From assembly GCA_039918235.1 (NCBI GenBank), contig JBDSHZ010000002.1, positions 8,736 through 72,735 of the forward strand: DNA of 64,000 nucleotides, read 5' to 3'. This document shows, in pieces, positions 8,741 through 16,481 of the stretch (position 1 is its first letter; every line of letters starts with the position of its first letter). Origin of the DNA: Pseudopedobacter sp039918235. Its GTDB lineage: Bacteria > Bacteroidota > Bacteroidia > Sphingobacteriales > Sphingobacteriaceae. The notes under the pieces are model-generated. The model saw only the letters and a list, made by a program, of their open reading frames with translations, had not been told where the DNA came from and ran no database searches. The translations under genes and the position numbers were made by a program.

Positions 8741-8769
8741 CTATGGACCATCAACCATCGACCATTGAC
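8735..8769 (-). repeat. Right flanking copy of the ATGGTC repeat family, supplying the aguA start
   Basis: The sequence CTATGGACCATCAACCATCG, followed by ACCATTGA, is the inverted counterpart of the repeat at 8316-8345. It covers the last codon of the four-helix-bundle gene and the first eleven codons of aguA. Confidence 0.7.
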
Positions 8770-9810
8770 AAAAACCCTCTACTATTAAAAGGCTACTCCT
8801 TCCCCCCCGAATGGGCACCTCACGAAGCAACTTGGCTAAGTTGGCCACATAAAGAGGAAAGCTGGCCGGGAAAAATTAATGCTATTTATCCACGTTACGC
8901 AGAATTCATTAAATATTTATCGCTTTCTGAAAAGGTGAGGATCAATGTGAAGGATGAAGAGATGAAAGTTTTTGCTTTAAATCATATTGAAGCAGCTGGT
9001 GCTGATTTAGCTAAAGTAGAATTCTACTTTAATCCAAGTAACGATGCTTGGTGCCGAGACCATGGTCCTGCTTTTTTGATTAATCCCGAAGCTGAACAGA
9101 AAAAAGTAATTGTGGATTGGGGCTTTAATGCTTGGGGCGGAAAATATCCTCCTTTTGATTTGGATGATGTAATTCCTACAAAAATTGGAACACATTTCAA
9201 TATTCCGGTTTATCATCCAGGAATTATCATGGAAGGTGGATCGGTAGAGTTTAACGGTAAAGGCACTATTTTGACCTCTAAAAGTTGCCTCTTGAATGAG
9301 AATAGAAACCCGCATTTAAATCAGGAAGAAATAGAGCAATATTTAAAAGATTATTACGGACAAGAACAGGTGCTTTGGGTAAGTGATGGCATTGTGGGTG
9401 ATGATACTGACGGACATATTGACGATACCGTACGTTTTGTAAACCACAATACAGTTTTAACGGTAGTAGAGGATGATCCGGAAGATGATAACTATGAGTT
9501 ATTGCAAACCAATTTACAAGAGTTAAAAGAAATGACTTTACTAAATGGGGAACAATTAAACATTATTGAATTGCCAATGCCCGATGCGGTAATTTATGAG
9601 GATACCCGCTTACCGGCTTCCTACGCAAATTTCTATATCAGTAATGCACATGTTATTGTGCCTACTTACCGTTGCGCTAAGGATGCCATTGCTTTAGAGA
9701 TTATTGCGAAATGCTTTCCGGATAGAGAAACAGTAGGGATTGATTCTACAGATATCATTTGGGGATTGGGCAGTTTTCATTGTTTAAGTCAGCAGGAACC
9801 TGCTGTATAG
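8737..9810 (+). CDS. aguA: Agmatine deiminase
   Basis: This 357-residue member of the guanidino-group modifying superfamily starts its conserved part at FPPEWAPHEATWLSWPH. It continues with WCRDHGPAF, WGFNAWGGKYPPFD, EGGSVEFNG and DGHIDDTVRF, which are the substrate-binding Trp, Asp and His elements of agmatine deiminases. The nucleophile is Cys349 in GLGSFHCLSQQ. It converts agmatine to N-carbamoylputrescine, the substrate of the upstream aguB product. The first twelve residues (MTMDHQPSTIDK) are encoded by the dispersed repeat at 8735-8769 and are not part of the family. No other ATG is available before the conserved domain, so the repeat seems to provide the start. Confidence 0.95.
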   Translation: MTMDHQPSTIDKNPLLLKGYSFPPEWAPHEATWLSWPHKEESWPGKINAIYPRYAEFIKYLSLSEKVRINVKDEEMKVFALNHIEAAGADLAKVEFYFNPSNDAWCRDHGPAFLINPEAEQKKVIVDWGFNAWGGKYPPFDLDDVIPTKIGTHFNIPVYHPGIIMEGGSVEFNGKGTILTSKSCLLNENRNPHLNQEEIEQYLKDYYGQEQVLWVSDGIVGDDTDGHIDDTVRFVNHNTVLTVVEDDPEDDNYELLQTNLQELKEMTLLNGEQLNIIELPMPDAVIYEDTRLPASYANFYISNAHVIVPTYRCAKDAIALEIIAKCFPDRETVGIDSTDIIWGLGSFHCLSQQEPAV

Positions 9811-9839
9811 TTTTGCCACGAATTCTGTAATGAAAATCA

Positions 9840-9870
9840 ATGTTCCGAAGTTTTAAACTTCGAAACATTG
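9840..9870. terminator. Bidirectional terminator between aguA and the MscS gene
   Basis: AATGTT, one unpaired C, then CGAAGTTT faces AAACTTCG and AACATT across a short loop, making a stem of about 13 bp between two convergent genes. T-rich sequence follows on the plus strand (AATTTTTCTTTTC), and the symmetry suits both directions. Confidence 0.65.
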
Positions 9871-9873
9871 ACC

Positions 9874-11520
9874 CTAATTTTTCTTTTCAGATTTAACATT
9901 AAAACCGGGTATCTCATAATCGTCAGGCAGGTAATCTGATGGAATGGTGGTTTGGTTACCATCTCTAATCGTTTGGTAATGAGGCGACATGATTTCTACG
10001 CCAGCTTCATTAAATTTATCCTGAATATGAGCATGTAAGCCAGAATAAATGACCGCTGACTTTTCCGGTTGTTTGGTGTATGCGTTGATCTGGTAAGAAA
10101 CATACCAATCGTCCAAACTGGTCTGCAATACAAAAGGCTTTCTGAATTTAGTGTCGATTCCTTCGGTGGCTGTAGCTGCGGCAATCAATAATTCATGAAT
10201 CTGGCGCCAGGGCGCATCATAACCAATGGTAATGGTAGTGTGCAGAATACAGCCTTCTTTCTTCGCTAATACCGAATAATTTATGGTATTACCATTTAAA
10301 ATTGCTGAATTTGGGATGGTAATAATTTCGTTTTTGATGGTTCTGATACGCGTAACTAATAATGATTTTTCAACCACATCACCTGTTACCTCACCTATTT
10401 TAACACGGTCTTTCAGTACAAAAGGTCGCATGTAGGTAATCACCAAACCAGCTACCATATTCCCAATAGCAGAGGAGGATCCGAAGGAAACCAACAAGCC
10501 GAGAAATACAGAAACACCTTTAAAAATATCAGAATCGGAACCTGGTATTTTAGGCCAGATGACCACTACCATAAAAGCATACAGCACAAACTTTACGATT
10601 TTAAAAGTAGGTTGTGCCCAATCTGGATAAAAGCCATTTAATTTTAATTTCCCAGATGCTACTTCCCCTGCTAAAAATCCAATAAACTTAATCATGTATT
10701 TAAAGAAATATACAATTACTACAATACTGATCAGGTTTGGTATAAATGCAATGATGGCGCTTAAAATATTCTTTAAAGGATCTAATATGAAATTGATGAG
10801 CGCATCACTCCAGCTTTTGGTCCATGGGAAAAGACGGAAAATTAATGGTAGTGTGATGTAAATACTTAAACCGATAAAAAAGTACTTCAGCACATTAACG
10901 GTTCTTCTGATTACTAAAAGTTGATTTTCTTTAGAGATGAGTTCGTAATTTTTTAGTTTAATGCCATCAAGTTTTTCATTTAACTTTTCACTCACTAATT
11001 CTTTTAAACGATTAATGTATCGGTTTAAGTAAAAAATAAGGAGGACTAAAACCAATAAGATTAATAGTCCAAGTCCAACCCGTTTGCTTATTTCTACAAT
11101 ATTATTCTCGGTTCTGTATTTATTGATAATTTCAATAATAGACTTTTGGTAGCTTTTGGCCAGTTGGTTTACTGTGGATTGATTAGATTTAGCATCAATG
11201 GGAGTGATGGAAACCAGAATTACACTTTTATAGATGATATTTGCATTCCCGCCACTGGTATCTATCATAATAGAATCCGGTTGGGTAGCCAAATCTTTCT
11301 CTATTTCTGTGATTTTCTCAATGGCTAGTTTTGCTCTTTCTTCCGCAGAAAGTGGTCCAATACTATTTTTTATATAGAATAAGGCTTTATCATAAATGGT
11401 TACCGGATAACCAGCATAGCTGATGCTATCTCTGCTTACAGAATCAGGAACGGTTATTTTGTTTTGGGCTTTAGTACTTATGGAGGCAATCAGAAATGCC
11501 AATATTAGGATGTACCTCAT
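9874..11520 (-). CDS. MscS-family mechanosensitive channel with N-terminal periplasmic domain
   Basis: This 548-residue protein starts with a signal peptide (ending STKAQ near residue 19) and a periplasmic segment of about 120 residues. Several transmembrane helices follow at about 148-170, 208-230, 250-285 and 305-325. The pore helix and MscS beta domain follow: SFGSSSAIGNMVAGLVITYM (about 345-365), then RPFVLKDRVKIGEVTGDVVE and TIPNSAILN. The C-terminal alpha-beta domain ends near residue 530. Such channels release solutes upon hypo-osmotic shock. It stands alone between convergent aguA and the folC gene upstream. Confidence 0.92.
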   Translation of the reverse strand: MRYILILAFLIASISTKAQNKITVPDSVSRDSISYAGYPVTIYDKALFYIKNSIGPLSAEERAKLAIEKITEIEKDLATQPDSIMIDTSGGNANIIYKSVILVSITPIDAKSNQSTVNQLAKSYQKSIIEIINKYRTENNIVEISKRVGLGLLILLVLVLLIFYLNRYINRLKELVSEKLNEKLDGIKLKNYELISKENQLLVIRRTVNVLKYFFIGLSIYITLPLIFRLFPWTKSWSDALINFILDPLKNILSAIIAFIPNLISIVVIVYFFKYMIKFIGFLAGEVASGKLKLNGFYPDWAQPTFKIVKFVLYAFMVVVIWPKIPGSDSDIFKGVSVFLGLLVSFGSSSAIGNMVAGLVITYMRPFVLKDRVKIGEVTGDVVEKSLLVTRIRTIKNEIITIPNSAILNGNTINYSVLAKKEGCILHTTITIGYDAPWRQIHELLIAAATATEGIDTKFRKPFVLQTSLDDWYVSYQINAYTKQPEKSAVIYSGLHAHIQDKFNEAGVEIMSPHYQTIRDGNQTTIPSDYLPDDYEIPGFNVKSEKKN

Positions 11521-11558
11521 CTTATAAAACTACAAATTAAATCACATTAAAGAAAGCT

Positions 11559-12842
11559 TTAAAGAACAGCAGCCACTACAAATGTACTTCCTCCAACAAA
11601 GATCAAATCTTTTATTTCAGCATTGTTTTTAGCGGCATCAAGGGCGCTGTTGGCATCGGCATAAGCCAAACCTTTTAAACCATAAAAACTGGCTTCCTGT
11701 TGCAGCTCTTCCGCTGGTTTTGCCCTTTCTATAGCTGGTGCACAAAAATAATAAGTGGCGTCTTTAGGGAGCAAACTTAAGATTTTAGAAATTTCTTTGT
11801 CTTTTACCATTCCAATTACAAAATGTAAATGGTGATGATTGGTTTGTTTAATGTTCTGCAGTACTTCCTTTATTCCATCTTCATTGTGTCCGGTATCGCA
11901 GATGACCAATGGCTGGTGTTGCAAAATCTGCCAGCGTCCCATTAGTCCGGTTAGTTTTTTTACTTGGCTTAAAGCCGAAGCAATCACCTCATCTGAAATA
12001 GAAAATGATTTTTCTTTAAGCTGCGTCACCGCAGTTAATACTGTTTTAATGTTCTTCAGCTGATAAGAACCTGTTAGGTCTAATTTTAGCTGCAGGTGAT
12101 GGTATTTATGCTGAGAAATTTCTAATTGTCTGAAATCGTCCTTTACCTCGTTTTTTTCAATGTGCCACAGTTCTGAAGCATAGTGAATTGGAGCTTCCAT
12201 CTCGGCTGCTTTTTGATTAAATATTTCGTTTACCGATTCATCAAACTGCCCAATCACGATGGGTGTATTTTTTTTAACAATGCCCGCTTTCTCTGTCGCA
12301 ATTGCAGCTAAAGTATTTCCCAAGATGTTCATGTGGTCAAAGCTGATATTGGTGATGATGGAAAGCTCGGGATCAATCACATTGGTAGAATCTAAACGGC
12401 CACCCAATCCCACTTCAATCACGGCAATGTCTACCTCGTTTCTTGCAAAATGATCAAAAGCCAAAGCTACAGTTGCCTCAAAAAAGGAAGGGGAAATTTC
12501 TTCAATAAATGATTGATGATCCTCCACAAATTGAATAACTTCTTTTTCCGAAATCATTTCTCCGTTAATCCTGATGCGCTCTCTAAAATCTTTAAGGTGT
12601 GGTGAAGTATATAGGCCTGTTTTATAGCCTGCTTCTTGTAAGATAGCGGCCAACATGTGGGAAGTGGAACCTTTTCCGTTGGTGCCACCTACATGAACCG
12701 ATTTGAATTTCTTTTCAGGATGACCTAAATGGGCACAGAATAGAACGGTATTGTCTAAATTGTTTTTATAGGCGGCTACTCCAACTCTCGTAAACATCGG
12801 AAGCTTTGCGTAAAGGTAATCTAGGGTTTGTTGATAATCCAT
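11559..12842 (-). CDS. folC: Folylpolyglutamate synthase / dihydrofolate synthase
   Basis: This 427-residue Mur-ligase-family enzyme carries the ATP loop GTNGKGS at residues 53-59, the YTSPHLKDFRERI folate motif, and the VIEVGLGGRLDSTNV and ITNISFDHMNILG motifs. The C-terminal Rossmann domain includes ICDTGHNEDGI. It adds glutamate to dihydropteroate or folates using ATP in the cytosol. It lies downstream of a toxin-antitoxin pair on the same strand. In many Bacteroidota folC neighbours the TonB/ExbBD block, as here. Confidence 0.95.
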   Translation of the reverse strand: MDYQQTLDYLYAKLPMFTRVGVAAYKNNLDNTVLFCAHLGHPEKKFKSVHVGGTNGKGSTSHMLAAILQEAGYKTGLYTSPHLKDFRERIRINGEMISEKEVIQFVEDHQSFIEEISPSFFEATVALAFDHFARNEVDIAVIEVGLGGRLDSTNVIDPELSIITNISFDHMNILGNTLAAIATEKAGIVKKNTPIVIGQFDESVNEIFNQKAAEMEAPIHYASELWHIEKNEVKDDFRQLEISQHKYHHLQLKLDLTGSYQLKNIKTVLTAVTQLKEKSFSISDEVIASALSQVKKLTGLMGRWQILQHQPLVICDTGHNEDGIKEVLQNIKQTNHHHLHFVIGMVKDKEISKILSLLPKDATYYFCAPAIERAKPAEELQQEASFYGLKGLAYADANSALDAAKNNAEIKDLIFVGGSTFVVAAVL

Positions 12843-12868
12843 TTATATTTTAATGGAAATTAGATTAA

Positions 12869-13126
12869 TTAATAATGACCTTTTAAGGAATATACTTTTA
12901 AGGTCTCATTTTCTATTTGATAGATATAACAATGTTGGATGTTGATTCTTCTAGACCATTTTCCTGAAAGCTCATGCTTAAGTGCTTCTGGTTTACCTAG
13001 ACCTTTAAATGGAGTATCTAAAATTGAGTGAGTGAGTTGCGCTATTTTTTTAAGAACAATTTTATTATTTATTTTTATCCAGTAGGCTAAATCTTCCTCG
13101 GCTTTGGGTAAAAATATTATTTCCAT
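12869..13126 (-). CDS. YoeB/Txe-type mRNA interferase toxin
   Basis: This 85-residue RelE-fold protein has the YoeB pattern: FLPKAEEDLAYWIK at the N-terminus, a central PFKGLGKPEALKHELSGKWS, RRINIQHCYIYQI, and the terminal SLKGHY with the His-Tyr pair used in catalysis. YoeB-type toxins cut mRNA at the ribosomal A site. The gene overlaps the preceding antitoxin by 10 bases, which is the standard order for this class. Confidence 0.88.
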   Translation of the reverse strand: MEIIFLPKAEEDLAYWIKINNKIVLKKIAQLTHSILDTPFKGLGKPEALKHELSGKWSRRINIQHCYIYQIENETLKVYSLKGHY

Positions 13127-13332
13127 AAGTCGTTTAACTCATTCATGCTCACTTTCCTGCCTTTTCCCTCTTCAAAATCTTTATCCCCTTGATTTATTTT
13201 TTCAACAAACTCTTGATCGTAAACTAGTTCTTTTGAAACCTCAAATTTTATCTTCATGGCTTTCATAAAAGCTTTTAAAGCATCAATTTTTGAATGGTCA
13301 GAAGTGTAGGCTTTGATATTTATAGTTTCCAT
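13117..13332 (-). CDS. Antitoxin of the YoeB-like toxin
   Basis: This 71-residue protein begins METINIKAYTSDHSKIDALK, an N-terminal strand-helix pattern typical of small bacteroidete antitoxins such as the DUF2683 group. It ends in an acidic, flexible tail with MNELNDLWK that would wrap the toxin. The assignment as antitoxin comes from its size, its composition and the 10-base overlap with the YoeB-like gene. It would also be expected to autoregulate the pair. Confidence 0.78.
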   Translation of the reverse strand: METINIKAYTSDHSKIDALKAFMKAMKIKFEVSKELVYDQEFVEKINQGDKDFEEGKGRKVSMNELNDLWK

Positions 13333-13456
13333 AATTTTAAATGTTAACTAACAGAAATTTGATAATCAATTCAAAGATAATGTTTTCTTCGAAAATCTTT
13401 AATAGCTTTTGTGTTGAAGATTGAAATATACCCCTCCATGTTAAATGTGTTCAACC

Positions 13457-14287
13457 TTACTTCACCCTAAAATTAAAAACGATGGTTCCTTGTTGGGTAT
13501 CGGGAGCAGATTCTAAGGTATTGAATCTGGAACCTAAAGCGGCGGCCTCGCATTTATCCCAAAGTTTTCCGTCAGATAAGGTAGTGCCTCTGGCACCTGC
13601 TTTTGCGGCAATTACATTCCCGTTTTTATCCACCCTAATTTCTACCACCACTTTACCTGATTTCTGGCCATCATCTTTGATGGAAGGGAGGCTGACAAAC
13701 TTTCTGCTCGCTAAAGAAAGGGCTACTCCACCATTTCCAGATCCTGTTCCGTCATAATTACTTGCTAATGGATCACCTGCTGCTTTACCTTGGTTGCCTG
13801 CAACTGTTCCATTTCCATCTCCTTGCCCTGTTCCGTTATTTTTGTTCCCCTTATATAAAGCATTCTGATTGATCACCGGCGTAGCGGGTTTATCTTCTGG
13901 TTTTTGTGTGGGTGCGGTTTTGGTAGCTTTGGGTTTGGTATTCAAGCTTACCGCGTCAGAATTTTCTGAAGTCACAATATTATTATCAGCACTTATGGCC
14001 TTGGTGTTTTCTGTTACCTGCTCATTAGGTGTTATTTTATCGGGAGGAGTGAGGTTGGCGTTGGGGTCTACTGAAGGTTCTTCCACGCTCATGTAGTCAC
14101 TGCCCATTCCTTCATCTGCAGTGCCATAATTTACAATAATCCCTCCAATCCCAACTTCTTCTATGGGTTTGGCTTTACTCACAATGTAAAAAATGCTGAG
14201 CAATAAAAAACCAACAACAATGCCTACAGAAACAGCAATTGCTTTAGGATAATTATTATCAGGATTATTTTTTATTAGGGTAATCAT
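13457..14287 (-). CDS. TonB/TolA-like energy transducer
   Basis: The 276-residue protein has a single N-terminal TM helix at about residues 15-38 and then a Pro/Thr/Asn/Gly-rich linker (about 60-180) able to span the periplasm. The C-terminal TonB-like domain reads KSGKVVVEIRVDKNGNVIAA (about 205-225) and ends TIVFNFRVK. It is the last of three overlapping genes with ExbB and ExbD, so it should transmit proton-motive force from the inner-membrane ExbBD motor to the outer membrane. The start at 14287 overlaps the exbD stop by four bases. Confidence 0.88.
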   Translation of the reverse strand: MITLIKNNPDNNYPKAIAVSVGIVVGFLLLSIFYIVSKAKPIEEVGIGGIIVNYGTADEGMGSDYMSVEEPSVDPNANLTPPDKITPNEQVTENTKAISADNNIVTSENSDAVSLNTKPKATKTAPTQKPEDKPATPVINQNALYKGNKNNGTGQGDGNGTVAGNQGKAAGDPLASNYDGTGSGNGGVALSLASRKFVSLPSIKDDGQKSGKVVVEIRVDKNGNVIAAKAGARGTTLSDGKLWDKCEAAALGSRFNTLESAPDTQQGTIVFNFRVK

Positions 14288-14682
14288 GGTTTAGGTTCTG
14301 TGGCCAATACCAGTTTTACTTTCAGTTTATTGGCAATATCTGTTAAACTAACGATGTTTTGAATGGCTATGGTATTATCGGCAAACAAAATAATAGTTAA
14401 ATCTGGATTGGCCTGCTGATAAGGAATTAGCTTTTGCTCCAATGCATCAAATGGCACTTTTTCTTTCTCCACAAAATATTCTAAATCTTTAGTAATAGAG
14501 ACATTAATCGTTTTTTGAGGAGAAGCCTGCCCTGAATTAGAACGTGGAAGAAAAAGTTTCACCACATTAGGGTTCACAACCGCTGATGCCAAAAGGAAAA
14601 ACAGCAATAGAAAAAACATGATGTCATTTAATGCCGAAGTATGTACCTCAACATGTGGTCTTTGTCTTTTTCTTAAATTCAT
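14284..14682 (-). CDS. ExbD/TolR-family biopolymer transporter
   Basis: This 132-residue protein has a short cytosolic N-terminus (LRKRQRPHVEVHTSALND), one TM helix at about 20-40 (IMFFLLLFFLLASAVV) with the conserved Asp at residue 20 preceding it, and a periplasmic C-terminal ExbD domain. It forms the proton channel with ExbB. It is flanked by four-base overlaps on both sides, which shows translational coupling with exbB and the TonB-like gene. Confidence 0.92.
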   Translation of the reverse strand: MNLRKRQRPHVEVHTSALNDIMFFLLLFFLLASAVVNPNVVKLFLPRSNSGQASPQKTINVSITKDLEYFVEKEKVPFDALEQKLIPYQQANPDLTIILFADNTIAIQNIVSLTDIANKLKVKLVLATEPKP

Positions 14683-15383
14683 CTTCCTGGTTCTTCTAAC
14701 AAGTCTATAAATTCAATAGAATCGGTTTCCATTTTTAAAATCACCCTATCTACCATCGCATTCAGGATATTGTAAAGAATGTAGGCTACAATACCAATGA
14801 TTAATCCTGTTGCAGATGAAATCATTTTAATATATAAACCACCAGAGATGGTCCCAATTTCTATCACTCCTTTTACCGATACATCATGAAAGATGGTAAT
14901 CACCCCAATAATTGTTCCTACGAAACCTAACATGGGTGCTATTCCGGCAATTACTCCCAAAATACTGATGTTTTTTTCCAGCTTAGAAACTTCTAGCTTA
15001 CCTACATTTTCAATGGCTCCTTCAATATCTTTGATAGGGCGACCAATTCTTAACAGCCCTTTTTGTAGCATTCTTCCTAATGGCGTATTGCTGTTTTTAC
15101 AGATGGCTATCGCAGATTCTAAATTCCCTGTTTTGATGCTGGAACGAACCTGCATCGTCAATTGTGATTCATCTTTATTGGCTTTTCTGATGGTGAAATA
15201 TCTTTCAAAGAAAATAATCAGTCCCAATAATGCTAAAATTGCCAGAGGAATCATTACCCAGCCTCCTTTGGTCAACAAATCAAATAAACTTAATTGCTGT
15301 TCTGGAGAAGTTTGCAATGCCGAAACGGTGTTGGTTGCAGTATCTGTTAAAGGTTGTAAAGCACTGGTGTCTTGTAAGAGCAT
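14679..15383 (-). CDS. MotA/TolQ/ExbB proton channel
   Basis: The 234-residue inner-membrane protein has an N-terminal hydrophilic part, a TM helix at about 40-62 (GGWVMIPLAILALLGLIIFF), a cytosolic loop, and the ExbB signature ISILGVIAGIAPMLGFVGTI followed by a third TM around 188-212. It assembles with ExbD as the pmf-driven motor. Its start is just 3 bases after the SPOR-protein stop, so it belongs to the same long minus-strand operon. Confidence 0.92.
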   Translation of the reverse strand: MLLQDTSALQPLTDTATNTVSALQTSPEQQLSLFDLLTKGGWVMIPLAILALLGLIIFFERYFTIRKANKDESQLTMQVRSSIKTGNLESAIAICKNSNTPLGRMLQKGLLRIGRPIKDIEGAIENVGKLEVSKLEKNISILGVIAGIAPMLGFVGTIIGVITIFHDVSVKGVIEIGTISGGLYIKMISSATGLIIGIVAYILYNILNAMVDRVILKMETDSIEFIDLLEEPGR

Positions 15384-15386
15384 ATC

Positions 15387-16427
15387 CTATTTTTTTAAAG
15401 TTTTAATTGGTTTAATAAAAGCTTCGGGGTTTAATTCTTCCCTCACTCTGTTCAATTCTATTTTAGCTTCTGTTTCATTGTAAAAAGTTGCACAGCTCAC
15501 TTTTACCAATGGTCCGTCGGCATCATCAACAATAAATGCATTGATGCCATTTTGTTTTAAAAGTGCCACACGTTCTACGGCTTCACTTCTTTTCTGAAAC
15601 TGACTAATGATGATCTCATAACGGATTCCATTGTTTTTTAGGGTTTTCTCATTGATGGAAACATCCGTAGAATCTTTAGCTTTTTCTACATCAAAGCCTT
15701 GAGCTTTAAGTTTAGCTTCTATATCCTGCTTGCTATTGTAAATGGAATCTGCTTTGTTTAAAAATTCCTGACTGGGCATATTAGATGGAGGAACAGCCTT
15801 GGTGTTTTCCTTTCTTTGCAATTGCTGATAAATTCCCTGATAAATCTCGGGCTTTACAATATACAAAGCCACTAATCCTGCAATTATAGCAATGATAAAC
15901 AGCATGACAAATATTTTCACACGACTAGAACGAGGTCTTTCTTCCTCATAATCATCGGGCATGGCAGTGTCTAAAGCCTGTTGTGCCAATGTATAATGCT
16001 CTTCCTCTTCCCCTATAAAATTGGAGGATTGCGTATCAATTGTTGGCAAGCCGAAGAAAGTTTTATTGAGTTTTGCCTCTTTTTTTTCCTTTAGAAGAAT
16101 TTTTTCATCTTCCAAAACTAGGCTTCCAATTCCTAATAAATCTACTGCCTGTTTTTTCAGCACCACTTTTAAGTCTCTCACATATTCATCTAATATGGCA
16201 TAGGCTGAGGTAAGCGAAGTGTTTTTTTCCTGACTGATGTACTGCACTAATTTATCATCATGCATATACTCCATACTGAAATCAATTTCTTTGGTAGGAG
16301 GGTGAAAAGTTTTGGTCTCCTCCTCATAATAACCAGCCACCCTTTTTTTATAGAACCTTCCCAGTCCGGGTACTACCAGCTGGTCTTTTTGTGCTATTAA
16401 AGTTGCGAAATGAGGTGATATATCCAT
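15387..16427 (-). CDS. HU-CCDC81 and SPOR domain protein
   Basis: This 346-residue protein begins with two HU-like repeats of the bacterial CCDC81 type (residues about 1-130: LVVPGLGRFYKKRVAG, KEIDFSMEYMHDDKLVQYIS, VDLLGIGSLVLEDE). One TM helix follows at about 175-195, and then a periplasmic SPOR domain at about 265-340 (RYEIIISQFQKRSEAVERVA). SPOR domains bind denuded peptidoglycan at division sites. In Bacteroidota this architecture is known to sit beside ExbBD genes. The protein probably links a cytosolic nucleoid- or cytoskeleton-like HU part to septal wall. Confidence 0.85.
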   Translation of the reverse strand: MDISPHFATLIAQKDQLVVPGLGRFYKKRVAGYYEEETKTFHPPTKEIDFSMEYMHDDKLVQYISQEKNTSLTSAYAILDEYVRDLKVVLKKQAVDLLGIGSLVLEDEKILLKEKKEAKLNKTFFGLPTIDTQSSNFIGEEEEHYTLAQQALDTAMPDDYEEERPRSSRVKIFVMLFIIAIIAGLVALYIVKPEIYQGIYQQLQRKENTKAVPPSNMPSQEFLNKADSIYNSKQDIEAKLKAQGFDVEKAKDSTDVSINEKTLKNNGIRYEIIISQFQKRSEAVERVALLKQNGINAFIVDDADGPLVKVSCATFYNETEAKIELNRVREELNPEAFIKPIKTLKK

Positions 16428-16481
16428 GAATTGGTAAAAATACTTTTTTAATAAGGTTTGTTTTGCAAAGAAATCAACAAT

